64,000 nucleotides of DNA. Origin: Bifidobacterium sp. ESL0704. Lineage in GTDB: Bacteria > Actinomycetota > Actinomycetes > Actinomycetales > Bifidobacteriaceae. Shown piece after piece: positions 16,752 to 25,734 of the stretch. The notes under the pieces are model-generated. The model was not told the DNA's origin and did not search any database. It saw nothing but the letters and a program-made list of their open reading frames with translations. The stretch's first letter is position 1. Every line of letters begins with the position of its first letter. The stretch lies in contig NZ_CP113929.1 in NCBI RefSeq assembly GCF_029392075.1, positions 62,001 through 126,000 on the forward strand, read 5' to 3'. A program made the position numbers and the translations under genes.

Positions 16752-18203
16752 GTGAAATTTGAACGTTGGAGGCAAATCGTGGAGTTTGAGGTGTGGCCTG
16801 AGGCCATTGAGCTGGGGCGTATGTTCGCCGAGCAGGGCTACGAGCTTTCGCTGGTGGGCGGACCTGTGCGCGACCTGTTGCTGCACCGCAAAAGCCATGA
16901 CCTCGATTTCTGCTCTTCCGCACGACCTGAGCAGTTCGAGCCGATTCTGAAGCGTTTCGGCCACGACGGTTTCTGGGACATGGGCCGCAAATTCGGCACG
17001 TTGGGCGCGATGCGGCGTCGCAAGGACGGCACCGAAGTCAAGGTCGAGGTCACCACGTACCGCTCCGACAAATACGACCCCGATTCCCGCAAACCCGAGG
17101 TCAGCTACGGCGACTCGCTCGAGGGAGATCTTTCCCGGCGCGATTTCACCGTCAATGCGATGGCCCTGCGTGTGCCTGATCTGGAATTTGTCGACCCGTT
17201 CGGCGGCGCCAGCGATCTGGCCAAAGGTATTCTGCGCACGCCGGTCGACCCGCGACAGTCCTTCGAGGACGATCCGTTGCGCATGATGCGCGCGGTGCGG
17301 TTCGTGGCCCAGCTCGGTTTCCGCATCGAGCCGGACACCGCCGAAGCCATCACCGATATGGTCGACCGCATCTCCATCGTCTCCGCCGAGCGCGTGCGTG
17401 ATGAGATCACCAAGTTGCTGCTTTCGCAGCGCCCGCACGAGGGTATCGAGGCGCTGTGCGATTCTGGTTTAGCCGATATCGTATTGCCTGAAATTCCGGC
17501 GCTGAAGCTGGAAATCGACGAGCATCATCGTCATAAGGACGTTTTCGAGCATACGTTGATGGTGCTCGACCGCGCGATCGCTCTGGAAACCGGTCCCGAC
17601 GGCCCGGTGCCCGCGCCTGATTTGACCTTGCGTCTGGCCGCGTTGCTGCACGACATCGGCAAGCCCGCCACGCGCCGCTTCGAACCGCACGGCAAGGTCA
17701 GCTTCCACCATCACGACGCGGTGGGCGCGAAACTGGTGCGCAAGCGGATGAAGGCGCTGCGTTTCGACAGGCATCTCATCCAGGACGTCAGCGAGCTGGT
17801 GAACCTGCATCTGCGCTTCCACGGCTACGTCGATGAACCTTGGACGGACTCCGCTGTTCGCCGGTATGTCAAGGATTCCGGCCATCTTTACGAGCGTCTG
17901 AACCGTCTGACCCGCGCCGACGCGACCACGCAGAACAAGCGCAAGGCGCTGATGTTCTCGGATGCGATGGACGAGCTGGAAGCCCGCGTCAAGGAGCTCA
18001 AACAGCAGGAGGACTTCGACGCGATTCGACCGGATGTCAACGGCAACGAAATCATCGAGATCTTGGGTATCAAGCCTGGCCCGGAGGTCGGCCGCGCCTA
18101 CAAGCACATGCTTGATTTCCGCCTTGACCACGGCCCCGCTGACCACGACACCGCCGTCGCTGAACTCAAGCGTTGGGCCGCGGAAGAGGGACTAATCGGC
18201 TGA
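16752..18203 (+). CDS. cca: CCA tRNA nucleotidyltransferase
   Basis: A 483-residue class II CCA-adding enzyme that builds or repairs the 3' CCA of tRNAs. Motif A: LSLVGGPVRDLLL then HDLDF (the metal-binding DxD). Next come DLSRRDFTVNAMAL, ILRTPVDPRQSFEDDPLRMMRAVRFVAQLGF and RISIVSAERVRDEITKLL (nucleotide-recognition region). An HD phosphohydrolase domain follows: HRHKDVFEHTLMVLD and LAALLHDIGKPATRRF. This N-terminal nucleotidyltransferase plus C-terminal HD layout is the actinobacterial PcnA/Cca form. GTG start with GGAAGG 4 nt upstream. Divergent from NUDIX-MurJ as in mycobacteria (Rv3907c). Confidence 0.95.
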   Translation: MKFERWRQIVEFEVWPEAIELGRMFAEQGYELSLVGGPVRDLLLHRKSHDLDFCSSARPEQFEPILKRFGHDGFWDMGRKFGTLGAMRRRKDGTEVKVEVTTYRSDKYDPDSRKPEVSYGDSLEGDLSRRDFTVNAMALRVPDLEFVDPFGGASDLAKGILRTPVDPRQSFEDDPLRMMRAVRFVAQLGFRIEPDTAEAITDMVDRISIVSAERVRDEITKLLLSQRPHEGIEALCDSGLADIVLPEIPALKLEIDEHHRHKDVFEHTLMVLDRAIALETGPDGPVPAPDLTLRLAALLHDIGKPATRRFEPHGKVSFHHHDAVGAKLVRKRMKALRFDRHLIQDVSELVNLHLRFHGYVDEPWTDSAVRRYVKDSGHLYERLNRLTRADATTQNKRKALMFSDAMDELEARVKELKQQEDFDAIRPDVNGNEIIEILGIKPGPEVGRAYKHMLDFRLDHGPADHDTAVAELKRWAAEEGLIG

Positions 18204-18229
18204 TTGCAAGCTCGGCTGATTGCAAGTAT

Positions 18230-18859
18230 TTACTGCTTTTTCTGACGGAAATCCTTGGGAATCTTTTTGGCGTCGATTTTGTTCGGCGGCGTGCAACCCT
18301 TGATGTTCTTGATTTGGGTGCCGGCGGCGGGTATTGATTCTTTATCCGCCAGATCGGTGAATGTCGAGCCGATGACCACGCTTACGACCTTGTCCTGCCT
18401 GTTGTCCAGCACCAGTTTGGCGTCGGTGAAATTGCTATAGACCGTATAGGCCTGCGCAATGTTGTTCATTCCGAAATAAATGGTGGTCCGTTCCATTCTC
18501 CGTGAACCAAAATCGCCGACGCTGGACACGTTGAAATTACGGTTTTGCAGGGCTTCGCCGACTGCCTTGGCGAGGCCGACCGACTTCGTGCCGTTGAGGA
18601 CGTTGACCTCGATGTTGCCATTTTGCATGTAGGTCGCGGGATTTTTGTCCGAATCGTTGGAAACGCAGACAAGTGGCGCGCCGAAGTTGGTTTGTGCCTG
18701 TGGCACCCCGGCATTGCTTTTGCCGATGGTGTGGAAGAAGACGAAGAACGAGGCCACCAGCGCCACGACCAAGACGGCTGAAATCGTTGAAAACACGCGC
18801 ACCTGACGATGATGCACATATTCCTTGCGTGCCTTGCGCTCGTCGCTAAATTGCTGCAT
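18230..18859 (-). CDS. LytR C-terminal (LytR_C) domain membrane protein
   Basis: A 209-residue protein. Cytoplasmic basic lead (residues 1-22), one TM helix about 23-45 (VFSTISAVLVVALVASFFVFF), and an extracellular LytR_C domain: IEVNVLNGTKSVGLAKAVGEALQNRNFNVSSVGD then RTTIYFGMNNIAQAYTVYSNFTDAKLVLDNR and VSVVIGSTFTDLA. The VLNGT...GLA...L...GF.V motif is characteristic of the domain found alone or at the end of LytR-CpsA-Psr proteins in Actinobacteria. Here there is no LCP catalytic domain. The last residues are Lys-rich. AGGA 6 nt before the ATG. Likely envelope accessory; exact role unknown. Confidence 0.85.
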   Translation of the reverse strand: MQQFSDERKARKEYVHHRQVRVFSTISAVLVVALVASFFVFFHTIGKSNAGVPQAQTNFGAPLVCVSNDSDKNPATYMQNGNIEVNVLNGTKSVGLAKAVGEALQNRNFNVSSVGDFGSRRMERTTIYFGMNNIAQAYTVYSNFTDAKLVLDNRQDKVVSVVIGSTFTDLADKESIPAAGTQIKNIKGCTPPNKIDAKKIPKDFRQKKQ

Positions 18860-19002
18860 TGTCCATTCCTGTCAACCCGTGCCTGCGCCATTCCTATCAG
18901 CGCGTGGGGTCTCCGACGTGTTAAGGATTTGGCGAAATATCGACGTTTTCACTTTACCGTGAGAGTGTGACGCGCGAGGCGTGGCTGCCGCTTGGCCGTT
19001 TT

Positions 19003-19112
19003 GCGCCATACATAAGTCGCTGAGTGACGCTGACCGGCTTAAATATGGCGGCTATTGTGGGTATCGCCAGATTTGGGCCGCTGAGGTCTGCTAAGTGGCT
19101 TATTTATGGCGC
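19003..19112. repeat. Three copies of a GGCTTATWTATGGCG element, one inverted
   Basis: GCGCCATACATAAGTCGC (19003-19020), GGCTTAAATATGGCGGC (19036-19052) and GGCTTATTTATGGCGC (19097-19112). The outer two form an inverted repeat around a 76-bp spacer. They lie between the rsmA stop and the start of the LytR_C gene, so they could act as rsmA terminator or as operators upstream of the LytR_C gene. Confidence 0.6.
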
Positions 19113-19118
19113 GATTCT

Positions 19119-20066
19119 TTATGCCTCGGGGTATGTGGCTTGCTCTGCTGCGGTCGCCAGAGCGGCGAATTCATTGACGGTCAGGGTCTCGCCGCGTCTG
19201 GTCGGGTCGATGTCGGCTTTGGCGAACGCTTCCGCGGGTACCAGCTTTTTCAGGGCTGCGTGAAGTGTTTTGCGGCGTTGGCCGAAAGCGGCGTCGATGA
19301 GTTGGAACACCTTCTCGCGACTGGCTTTTGAGGTTATGTTCCTGTCGTCATTTTCGGCATAGCGCGTAAACGAGACCAATGCGGAATCGACGTTCGGCGC
19401 GGGCCAGAAGACGTTGCGCCCCACCAGACCGACGCGCTCGGCCTGCCCGTACCATGCCAGTTTCACGCTCGGGGTGCCGTAGATCTTGGAGCCGGGCTTG
19501 GCCGCGAGTCGGTCGGCCACCTCCTTCTGCACCATGACAAGGAAATGATCGAGATTTTCGAACCGCTCGAGCAGCGTCAGCAATATCGGCGTCGCCACAT
19601 TGTATGGCAAATTGGAAACCAGGGTGAACGGGTTGTTGCTGCTGGTAGCGTTCGGCGCGAAGTCCGGCAACGTCTTCGGGCTCAGGCTCATCGCGTCGGC
19701 GGTGACGACGGTAAGCCGATTGGCTGCTTCGGGCATGAATTGCGCGACGGTTTCCGGCAGGCGAGCGGCCAGGGCCGGGTCGATTTCCACCGCGGTGACG
19801 GCAGCTCCGGTTTCCAGCAATGCCAAGGTGAGTGAACCCAGCCCCGGACCGACTTCGAGCACGCGGGTATCGGCGGTGACCCTGGCCTCGCGCACAATGC
19901 GCCGCACCGTGCCCGGGTCGATGACGAAGTTCTGCCCGAATTTCTTGGTCGGGCTGATTCCGGCCTCGGCCGCGATGCGCCGGATATCCCCCGCTCCCAG
20001 CAGATGGCCGGTATGTCCCGTCGCGTCGTCTGTCAAACTGCCTCCGTCTGTCGTTTGCTCATTCAT
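19119..20066 (-). CDS. rsmA: 16S rRNA (adenine1518/1519-N6)-dimethyltransferase
   Basis: A 315-residue KsgA/Dim1-type enzyme that dimethylates two adjacent adenines near the 3' end of 16S rRNA using SAM. Visible: [24 protein letters not shown] motif [18 protein letters not shown], acidic [11 protein letters not shown], catalytic motif [18 protein letters not shown], then [25 protein letters not shown] and [14 protein letters not shown], and the C-terminal helical domain with [17 protein letters not shown]. It lies downstream of the RpfB-like gene on the same strand, the order seen in mycobacteria (Rv1009-Rv1010), with a 309-bp gap that has no other gene. Confidence 0.95.
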   Translation of the reverse strand: MNEQTTDGGSLTDDATGHTGHLLGAGDIRRIAAEAGISPTKKFGQNFVIDPGTVRRIVREARVTADTRVLEVGPGLGSLTLALLETGAAVTAVEIDPALAARLPETVAQFMPEAANRLTVVTADAMSLSPKTLPDFAPNATSSNNPFTLVSNLPYNVATPILLTLLERFENLDHFLVMVQKEVADRLAAKPGSKIYGTPSVKLAWYGQAERVGLVGRNVFWPAPNVDSALVSFTRYAENDDRNITSKASREKVFQLIDAAFGQRRKTLHAALKKLVPAEAFAKADIDPTRRGETLTVNEFAALATAAEQATYPEA

Positions 20067-20375
20067 GCCTTCAAAGATACCCTTGGCACGCGAATCGATG
20101 TGTTTGCGGGCTTGGCAAGCCGTTGGGTTGTCGAGAATGCGTTGCTGAAATGTCAGTTATACAGCATATTCGAGTTGAAGTGTCAGCTATAACTTGCTAT
20201 TGAAGCGGATGGGACGAATGCTCCGGCGATGCCTGAAATTTTATATGGAAAGGCGAAAATTCCAGCCATGTCTGCGATTTCGGGATTCAATGGTTCGGAT
20301 TCGGGTCATCGCAGTTATGCTAATCACCAAATCTGGGCTCGCAGATTGTGGGCGATACTCGGCGATTTGCGCGTA
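20067..20375. other. Intergenic gap between rpf-like gene and rsmA
   Basis: No gene is supported. Near 20148-20195 two related blocks (AAATGTCAGTTATA and AAGTGTCAGCTATA, about 30 bp apart) form a small degenerate direct repeat. The rest shows nothing I can name. It may contain the rsmA promoter. Confidence 0.35.
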
Positions 20376-21902
20376 TCAGTAACCATGATGAGCTTGCCAG
20401 AAGGCCCAGGCTTTCCTTGGGCTGCCGTACGCATTGTGGATGTAGTTCAGGCCCCAATCGATTTGTGTGCCAGCGTTGTCTTTCCAATCAGACCCGAAAG
20501 TAGCCATTTTCCTGCCGGGGTATGACTGAGGTATGCCGTATGGCGCGTTTTCTGGAGTGCCGTCGGCCATATGCCGGTTCAGTGCGTTCCAACTCCAGCC
20601 GGATTCCATGGTCCACATGGTGATGAGTGGCTGACAATCCTGCTCGCCCCAACCCCAGCTACTGTGTTGCATCACCATAGCGCAGGCATATCCCTGTGCG
20701 GCGCTTGGGCTCGCGTGCCACAGGCCGCCATGGCTAGGTGACGGAGGCGTGGGTGCCGGCGCCGGTGTAGGTGTCGGGGTAGGCGTCGAGGGCTGTGGCG
20801 GCTGGCTTGGCTGCTGAGGCTGCTGTGGTTGTGACGGTTGACTTGGCTGGCTGGGTTGCGGCGTTGGGGTCGAAGGTGTGGGTGTTGACGGGGTCGAGCT
20901 GCCTGAGTCGTCTTTGCCTGAATTGTCCTTGTCTTTGCCGTCGTTCTTGTTCGAATCGCTGTTGCCGTTCGAGCCCGTATCGGTGCTGTTACCGGAGGAA
21001 TCGCCATTGCTACCGCTATCGCCCGTAGACGGTGCAGGAGTCGGCGTTGCGGCAGGCCCTACGGCCACAACCTGGTCGAGGGCCACCTGCGTGACGGTTT
21101 CGGACTCCAATGTGGAGCTTTCGGCCTGGCCGTCGACGTAGGTGACGTCGTAGATCTGCCGTTTGTTGCCGTTTTGGCCTGCCTGACGAATTTCGGTCTG
21201 GCCGGGCTGCAGGCTGGAATCAACCACGGTGCGCGTGGCGAACGGCAAGCTGACGTCTTTCGTCTCCTGGCCGTGCGTGACGCGTTGGACGCGCAGGATG
21301 GTCTGCCCGTTCTCGACGCTCACGCTGACGCGATCGTCCTTGCCGACCGTGATGTTCTTGGAATCGAGAATCGAAGCGGCCGTAAGCTTGCCGTTGGGGG
21401 CGATCGAGGTCTTGCCGTCGGCGATGACGGTGACCGGGCCGGCCTTGTTGATCACGAACCCGCCGGTGAGCTGGTTGTAGACGTTGCCCACGTCGACCGA
21501 CACCTTCGTGGCATTGCGCTCATTGGCCTTGAAGAACCCGAGCAACTGGTCGGCGCTGGTGGCGTACGTCCAGAAGGGGACTTCCTGGCCCTCGATGTTG
21601 ATGGTGGTCTGGTAAGCGCTGCGCACGGTGACCACATCGTGGTTCTTGAGGCCCGCTTTCTCGTCGGTGGAGTCGATGAAATCGTGGGTTTTGGCTTTCA
21701 CGCCTTGCGATTCAAGGAATCTGGGGACGGATGCGGAGTAGGTGGTCACGGTTTTGGTCGCGCCGTTGACCGTCAGGGCTACCGTCTTGCGTGCGGTGAT
21801 GGCGAAGAAGACGATGCTGGCCAGCAGCACCACGCCCACGCAAACCGCCACGCGAATCCTGCGCAAGGTGACGAACCGCCGTGGAGTCCATCGACGTGCC
21901 AT
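20376..21902 (-). CDS. RpfB/YabE-like G5-domain protein with lysozyme-like C-terminus
   Basis: A 508-residue secreted or membrane-anchored muralytic protein. TM/signal anchor about 17-36 (VAVCVGVVLLASIVFFAIT); DUF348/YabE-type repeats (VALTVNGATKTVTTYSASVPRFLESQGVK and two further copies up to about residue 200); a G5 domain about 210-285 (RVQRVTHGQETKDVSLPF...QIYDVTYVDGQ); a Pro/Ser/Gln-rich wall-spanning linker about 290-400; and a C-terminal transglycosylase-like domain about 405-508 (MWTMESGWSWNALNRHMADGTPENAPYGIPQ...WGLNYIHNAYGSPRKAWAFWQAHHGY). Within it, the glutamate of MESGW fits the catalytic position. The C-terminal domain resembles the aggregation-promoting-factor/SLT type more than mycobacterial Rpf. 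Preceded by CAGGGGG. It probably cleaves peptidoglycan during growth. Confidence 0.88.
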   Translation of the reverse strand: MARRWTPRRFVTLRRIRVAVCVGVVLLASIVFFAITARKTVALTVNGATKTVTTYSASVPRFLESQGVKAKTHDFIDSTDEKAGLKNHDVVTVRSAYQTTINIEGQEVPFWTYATSADQLLGFFKANERNATKVSVDVGNVYNQLTGGFVINKAGPVTVIADGKTSIAPNGKLTAASILDSKNITVGKDDRVSVSVENGQTILRVQRVTHGQETKDVSLPFATRTVVDSSLQPGQTEIRQAGQNGNKRQIYDVTYVDGQAESSTLESETVTQVALDQVVAVGPAATPTPAPSTGDSGSNGDSSGNSTDTGSNGNSDSNKNDGKDKDNSGKDDSGSSTPSTPTPSTPTPQPSQPSQPSQPQQPQQPSQPPQPSTPTPTPTPAPAPTPPSPSHGGLWHASPSAAQGYACAMVMQHSSWGWGEQDCQPLITMWTMESGWSWNALNRHMADGTPENAPYGIPQSYPGRKMATFGSDWKDNAGTQIDWGLNYIHNAYGSPRKAWAFWQAHHGY

Positions 21903-22039
21903 GAAAACCCCCTGAAGTAGTGTGCGGAATATGCCGCGTATTCCTGCTGCTCAATCTAGTCTACAGGCTATCGGTTTCGCTATGAGTGTGCCATGCGTGA
22001 TCGGTCTGTTTGGTCGAGATTGTGCAAAGAAAGGGTGAA

Positions 22040-22089
22040 TCAGGAAGAAAAGCGCCAAAACGGACCCAAAATAGCGCTTTTCTTCCTGA
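22040..22089. repeat. Perfect 16-bp inverted repeat (hairpin)
   Basis: TCAGGAAGAAAAGCGC (22040-22055) and its exact complement (22074-22089) are separated by 18 bases. It lies between the rpf-like gene start (21902) and the tRNA-Thr 3' end (22431). It could terminate the tRNA transcript or be part of a structured leader. Confidence 0.7.
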
Positions 22090-22115
22090 CCGCTCTTTGC
22101 TCGCAGAAAAGGGAA

Positions 22116-22148
22116 AGGGGCGGGAGAGAAGGGGATATTCCCGCCCCT
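22116..22148. repeat. Second GC-rich hairpin next to the tRNA gene
   Basis: AGGGGCGGGA (22116-22125) pairs perfectly with TCCCGCCCCT (22139-22148) over a 13-nt loop. A third, weaker G5/C5 hairpin (about 22163-22200) follows. The series reads as terminator-like on the minus strand downstream of tRNA-Thr. Confidence 0.6.
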
Positions 22149-22430
22149 AAAGGGCGAAGCAAATTGGGGGAAGCTACGCCCTTGGACGTCGTCCCCCATA
22201 TGAAGAGGAACAACGCTTACTTACTCGAGCGCGAGTAATATCGTCGGCGCCTCCTTCACGCCGGAACCGTTGGGCTTGGCTGGTGCCGTCACCGCAACGC
22301 ACGCAAACCACTCTCGTGGCTCTTACAACAAATCCGTTACTACTTCAGCCGAAGCGAATTGCTTGCCTCAACTGCAAACATGTACAACACAAAAACAACA
22401 TATGTCTTTCACCGCAACATTGCACCGGTG

Positions 22431-22504
22431 AGCCTCCTGTCGGGATCGAACCGACGACCTGCCGCTTACAAGGCGGCCGCTCTGGCCATCTGAGCTAAGG
22501 AGGC
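22431..22504 (-). tRNA. tRNA-Thr (anticodon UGU)
   Basis: The minus strand folds as a complete tRNA of 74 nt. The acceptor stem is GCCTCCT with AGGAGGC plus discriminator U. The D-arm begins TAGCTCAGATGGCCAGAGC, the anticodon stem is GCCGC/GCGGC with loop CTTGTAA (anticodon TGT), and the T-arm is GTCGGTTCGATCCCGAC. CCA is not encoded (CAC follows). Anticodon UGU reads ACA/ACG threonine codons. Confidence 0.96.
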
Positions 22505-23024
22505 GTTGGTTTCAATCGTATCCGACAAAACCAGACAGCCTCTCACTTTAACAGCAAGGCTCGATTACTTTCATGTATCGTGGTAATGTTCCAAGCTGGA
22601 GGTCGATGACTTTCCGCGATTCGCACAATTTGCGGGGAAAATTAAAATAGGATAAAATATATCAGAATTTGATAAAAGTCAATCGTTCTACGTTTATTTC
22701 ATCTTTGGGAACTTACAAATATCGATGCATCAAAAGCGTTGCTATAAAAGGATTTCTGTACTACTTTTTGATTTTACGTCATATGGAATAGTGGTGCGTT
22801 TCGCGCAAAAAAACTTCGCTAAACGATACACAATTCGTAAGGTTTTGACGCATGAGATATGCTAAATAGCGTTGTTTCTCGTACATTTTGCATGGCATTG
22901 TACTTTTAAAGGAATGCTATATAGCATGTTTGGGTAGGAATGCTAAGGCGTGAACTAGCCGGTAATGCGCGAAGGTTTGGTAGAGAGGCAATGTTGCTAG
23001 CGCAAAGAGTATAGAGGACGGAGT
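22505..23024. other. AT-rich intergenic region upstream of tRNA-Thr and the DsbA-like gene
   Basis: No gene is supported. Roughly 22620-22920 is much AT-richer than its surroundings. The region must carry the divergent promoters of tRNA-Thr (minus) and the 23025 gene (plus). A palindromic site at 22914 is listed separately. Confidence 0.5.
22914..22927. promoter_or_regulatory. Palindromic site ATGCTATATAGCAT (candidate operator)
   Basis: A perfect 14-bp palindrome about 100 bp before the DsbA-like gene start. A related half-degenerate copy (ATGCTAAATAGC) lies at about 22859-22870. Two spaced copies upstream of one gene suggest a repressor or activator site; the regulator is unknown. Confidence 0.5.
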
Positions 23025-24020
23025 ATGGCTCGGCAGACAGGCAATGGCTACGCACAGGCGCCAGCAGATTTTTCTTGGTTTGATGGTGCAGACGCAGGCG
23101 ATTTGTTGATTCAGGCACGGCGGGCACAGGAAGCCAAAGAACGTAAGCAGCGCCGTATCATCGGCTTTGTCGCGTTTATTCTTGTAGTAATTTTTATTGC
23201 GGTTATTGCCCTGGTGAGTTACCGGTCTATTGTCAAGCGCAATGCGGCGCAGGATATTAGCGAGGACCAGGCATACAGGGCATTGCAGAACGTGAAAGTG
23301 AAGCCACAATACGCTAATGATAAGGGTGGCATACTTTTTTCGAAAGTCGGGTATGGCAAGAAGGCCGCCAACGCCCCCACGCTGGAAATCTACACCGATC
23401 CGATGTGCCCTGGTTGTGCCGTGCTGCATCAGCAGATGGATGCGACGTTGCGTACGCTGCTGGATTCCGGCCAGATCAATCTTGAAATTCATCCGGTGAC
23501 ATTCCTTGACAATATGTCGACGGATCATTATTCTTCGCGAGCCGATAACGGCTTGGCCTATATTGCTTCCCACGATCCCGATCCCGACCATCTTCTGGAT
23601 TTCATCACCAACATTCATAGCGACTCCTTCCAGCCTGAAGAGGCCGCCAACTACAAGCCGGTGAATAATCGGCGATTGCAAGAGCAGGCCGAGGCGGCAG
23701 GGGTGCCTGCGGATATTGCGAGCAAAGCCTTCGGCGGTGAATACGATCCCTGGCTCTCCGCCGCTGCGCAATATACGTTGCGTCGCCCGGAACTTAAGGA
23801 CGTCGCCGGCCAGTTCAAGGGCAAACTCACTACGCCGGTAGTGGTCATCAACGGCAAAATGCTTGATATCTCAGGAATTTCCGATATTGGACTCACCTAT
23901 AAAGTGGCTATTCTTCAGTCCATAGGCCTCGCCAACGCGGATGTAGGCATAGTCGGCAAACAACCGGCGATCGGCAGCACAGGCAATCCTACGTTCCCCA
24001 AGACGCAGCCTTCCGTGTGA
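23025..24020 (+). CDS. Membrane-anchored thioredoxin-fold protein (DsbA family), copy 1
   Basis: A 331-residue protein. Cytoplasmic basic region (residues 1-44), one TM helix about 45-68 (IIGFVAFILVVIFIAVIALVS), and an extracellular DsbA-like domain starting APTLEIYTDPMCPGCAVLHQQMD. The redox motif is CPGC, and the cis-Pro loop is TTPVVVINGKMLDI near residue 280. An inserted helical region about 160-250 fits DsbA/thioredoxin_4 proteins. Probably involved in disulfide formation or reduction in exported proteins. Ribosome binding site GGACGGAG. A close paralogue lies convergently at 24518-25471; the two share the layout and whole phrases (YIASHDP, ANKAFGG/SKAFGG, KRPELL/RRPELK). Confidence 0.87.
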   Translation: MARQTGNGYAQAPADFSWFDGADAGDLLIQARRAQEAKERKQRRIIGFVAFILVVIFIAVIALVSYRSIVKRNAAQDISEDQAYRALQNVKVKPQYANDKGGILFSKVGYGKKAANAPTLEIYTDPMCPGCAVLHQQMDATLRTLLDSGQINLEIHPVTFLDNMSTDHYSSRADNGLAYIASHDPDPDHLLDFITNIHSDSFQPEEAANYKPVNNRRLQEQAEAAGVPADIASKAFGGEYDPWLSAAAQYTLRRPELKDVAGQFKGKLTTPVVVINGKMLDISGISDIGLTYKVAILQSIGLANADVGIVGKQPAIGSTGNPTFPKTQPSV

Positions 24021-24245
24021 ATGTCTTCCACGTGAATACCCCGGCTGTGCGCATTGACTTCGGCCTCCTAAATTTCCCTGATTTTTCCTGCCTGATTTAT
24101 TTGCATATATTTCGGTTGTGTGAGCTGATATCTCAGCGCCATCGCTCCTCTGCTCTTGTCGGCATGGCGTGATGCTCAATTTCTCGGCATTGCTTGCATC
24201 GTCTCGTATGCCCTCGTCTGGTAGATAAAGGTGGAGCTGAGGCGT

Positions 24246-24341
24246 GATGAGGCGGGTCAAAATGCGTGTCTGCGATGAGGCGGGTCAAAATGCGTGTCTG
24301 CGATGAGGCAGGCCAAAGTACGCGTCTGCGATAGGCCAAAG
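24246..24341 (+). repeat. 28-bp direct repeat, three units plus a partial
   Basis: Units at 24246, 24274 and 24302 read GATGAGGCGGGTCAAAATGC plus GTGTCTGC. The first two are identical and the third has several changes; a 12-bp partial follows. It lies between the convergent DsbA-like paralogues. Confidence 0.85.
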
Positions 24342-24415
24342 CATTCTGTCACTTGGTTTTGATTGGTTGAGACCAGTGCTCCCCCAGCCGGATGCGTCCG
24401 GATAACTGTGTCAGT

Positions 24416-24478
24416 CACTAATAAAAATAGCGGCGGACCGCCACGTGAATGGTGAATCCGCCGCCGTTTTTATTAGTG
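24416..24478. terminator. Bidirectional terminator between the DsbA-like paralogues
   Basis: CACTAATAAAAATAGCGGCG and its near-exact complement form a stem of about 22 bp with two mismatches and A/T tracts on both flanks. It sits between two convergent genes and can serve both. Confidence 0.85.
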
Positions 24479-24517
24479 GCCTCTTATTGAGCCCGGTTAA
24501 TAGACGAAACCGACTGA

Positions 24518-25471
24518 TTAATCCAAGGATTCAGGCGCGCCGGTACCGATCTTCGGCATAACGCCTTTCTTACCCAGCTGCGATTCCTTGATTCCCAGTT
24601 CCTTGAGCAAGGCCTGCCGTTGTGTGAGGCCCAGCTGCGCCAATTCGCTCATGTCCATCAGTTTGCCGTTGACAGTGACGGCCGGGGTGCTCAGAGATCC
24701 TTCGCTGTTCAGCAGCTCCGGACGCTTGAGGGTGTATTTGTAGACGGCCTTGAGCCACGGGTTGTACTGACCGCCAAACGCTTTGTTCGCAACGCTGCGG
24801 GAGACGCCGGCAGCGATGGCCTGCTGGGCGATCTTGTCGTTGCTCGTTGGCTGGTAATTGGTCTCCGAAGGCTGGAAATCCTCGGCATAGAGATTGGTGA
24901 CGAAGCCAAGCAGATGGTCGACGTTCGGGTCGTGGCTGGCTATGTAGAGAATCGCGCCGCTTGCTCGTGTGGAGTATTGGTCGCTTGAATCGGGATCGAG
25001 GAAGTTCATTGGATGGTAGACGAGGTTGATTTGACCGGCGTCGACCATCTTAGTGAGGTCCGAATCGATTTGGCGATGAAGGCTGCCGCAACCGGGGCAC
25101 AACGGATCCATATAGATTTCAACGGTCGGCGCTTTCGCGATCTTCTTGCCGAAGCCGTTCTTGGAAAGGGGAATGCCGCCCTTGTCGTCTGCCGCGCTGG
25201 GCTTTACCTTTACTTTTTGCAAAGCGCTGTAAGTCTGATTGGACGTGACTTTCTTGGCAACGTTTGCTTTGTGAATGGAACGGAAACTGACGATGGCGAT
25301 GATGGCAACAAGGATGACGATGACGGCGACGACGATAGCGCCGATGATGGTCTGTTGCTTGCGTTCCTTGGCGGCAGCCTCTTCGAGCGCTTTCTGACGC
25401 GCCGCTTCTTCGGCCTGGCGTCTGGCTCTCATCTTGCGCTTTTGCCTTTTATTGTTGCCCTGCTGTGCCAT
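24518..25471 (-). CDS. Membrane-anchored thioredoxin-fold protein (DsbA family), copy 2
   Basis: A 317-residue paralogue of the 23025-24020 protein. It has a Lys/Arg/Glu-rich coiled lead (MAQQGNNKRQKRKMRARRQA...), a TM helix about 45-68 (IIGAIVVAVIVILVAIIAIVS), and a DsbA-like domain with APTVEIYMDPLCPGCGSLHRQID (CPGC). The cis-Pro loop is LSTPAVTVNGKLMDM, with C-terminal LGIKESQLGKKGVMPKIGTG. I chose ATG 25471 because AAGAAGGGC lies just upstream; the open frame extends to 25543 without support. Likely an extracytoplasmic thiol oxidoreductase. Faces its paralogue across a shared terminator. Confidence 0.88.
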   Translation of the reverse strand: MAQQGNNKRQKRKMRARRQAEEAARQKALEEAAAKERKQQTIIGAIVVAVIVILVAIIAIVSFRSIHKANVAKKVTSNQTYSALQKVKVKPSAADDKGGIPLSKNGFGKKIAKAPTVEIYMDPLCPGCGSLHRQIDSDLTKMVDAGQINLVYHPMNFLDPDSSDQYSTRASGAILYIASHDPNVDHLLGFVTNLYAEDFQPSETNYQPTSNDKIAQQAIAAGVSRSVANKAFGGQYNPWLKAVYKYTLKRPELLNSEGSLSTPAVTVNGKLMDMSELAQLGLTQRQALLKELGIKESQLGKKGVMPKIGTGAPESLD

Positions 25472-25734
25472 ATGCCCTTCTTTGTGATTGCAAAATACTG
25501 TCAACCGCTGGTTGGCCCTTTGTCGTAGCGACTGAAGCACCAACGCATTGCAATAGACCTAATGTTCTTTATTTTGCACGTATGGGTGGATGAAATAGCT
25601 TTGGGGCGAACGCTGATTGCATTTTGCGGCCAGCGCGCACACCCAGATGGAGGCAATTAAATAAGGAACGGCTTGATTGCAGGGCTGGATTTTTCAATGC
25701 CCTGGTTTGGGTGTGCGGACTCCACTTATAGAAG

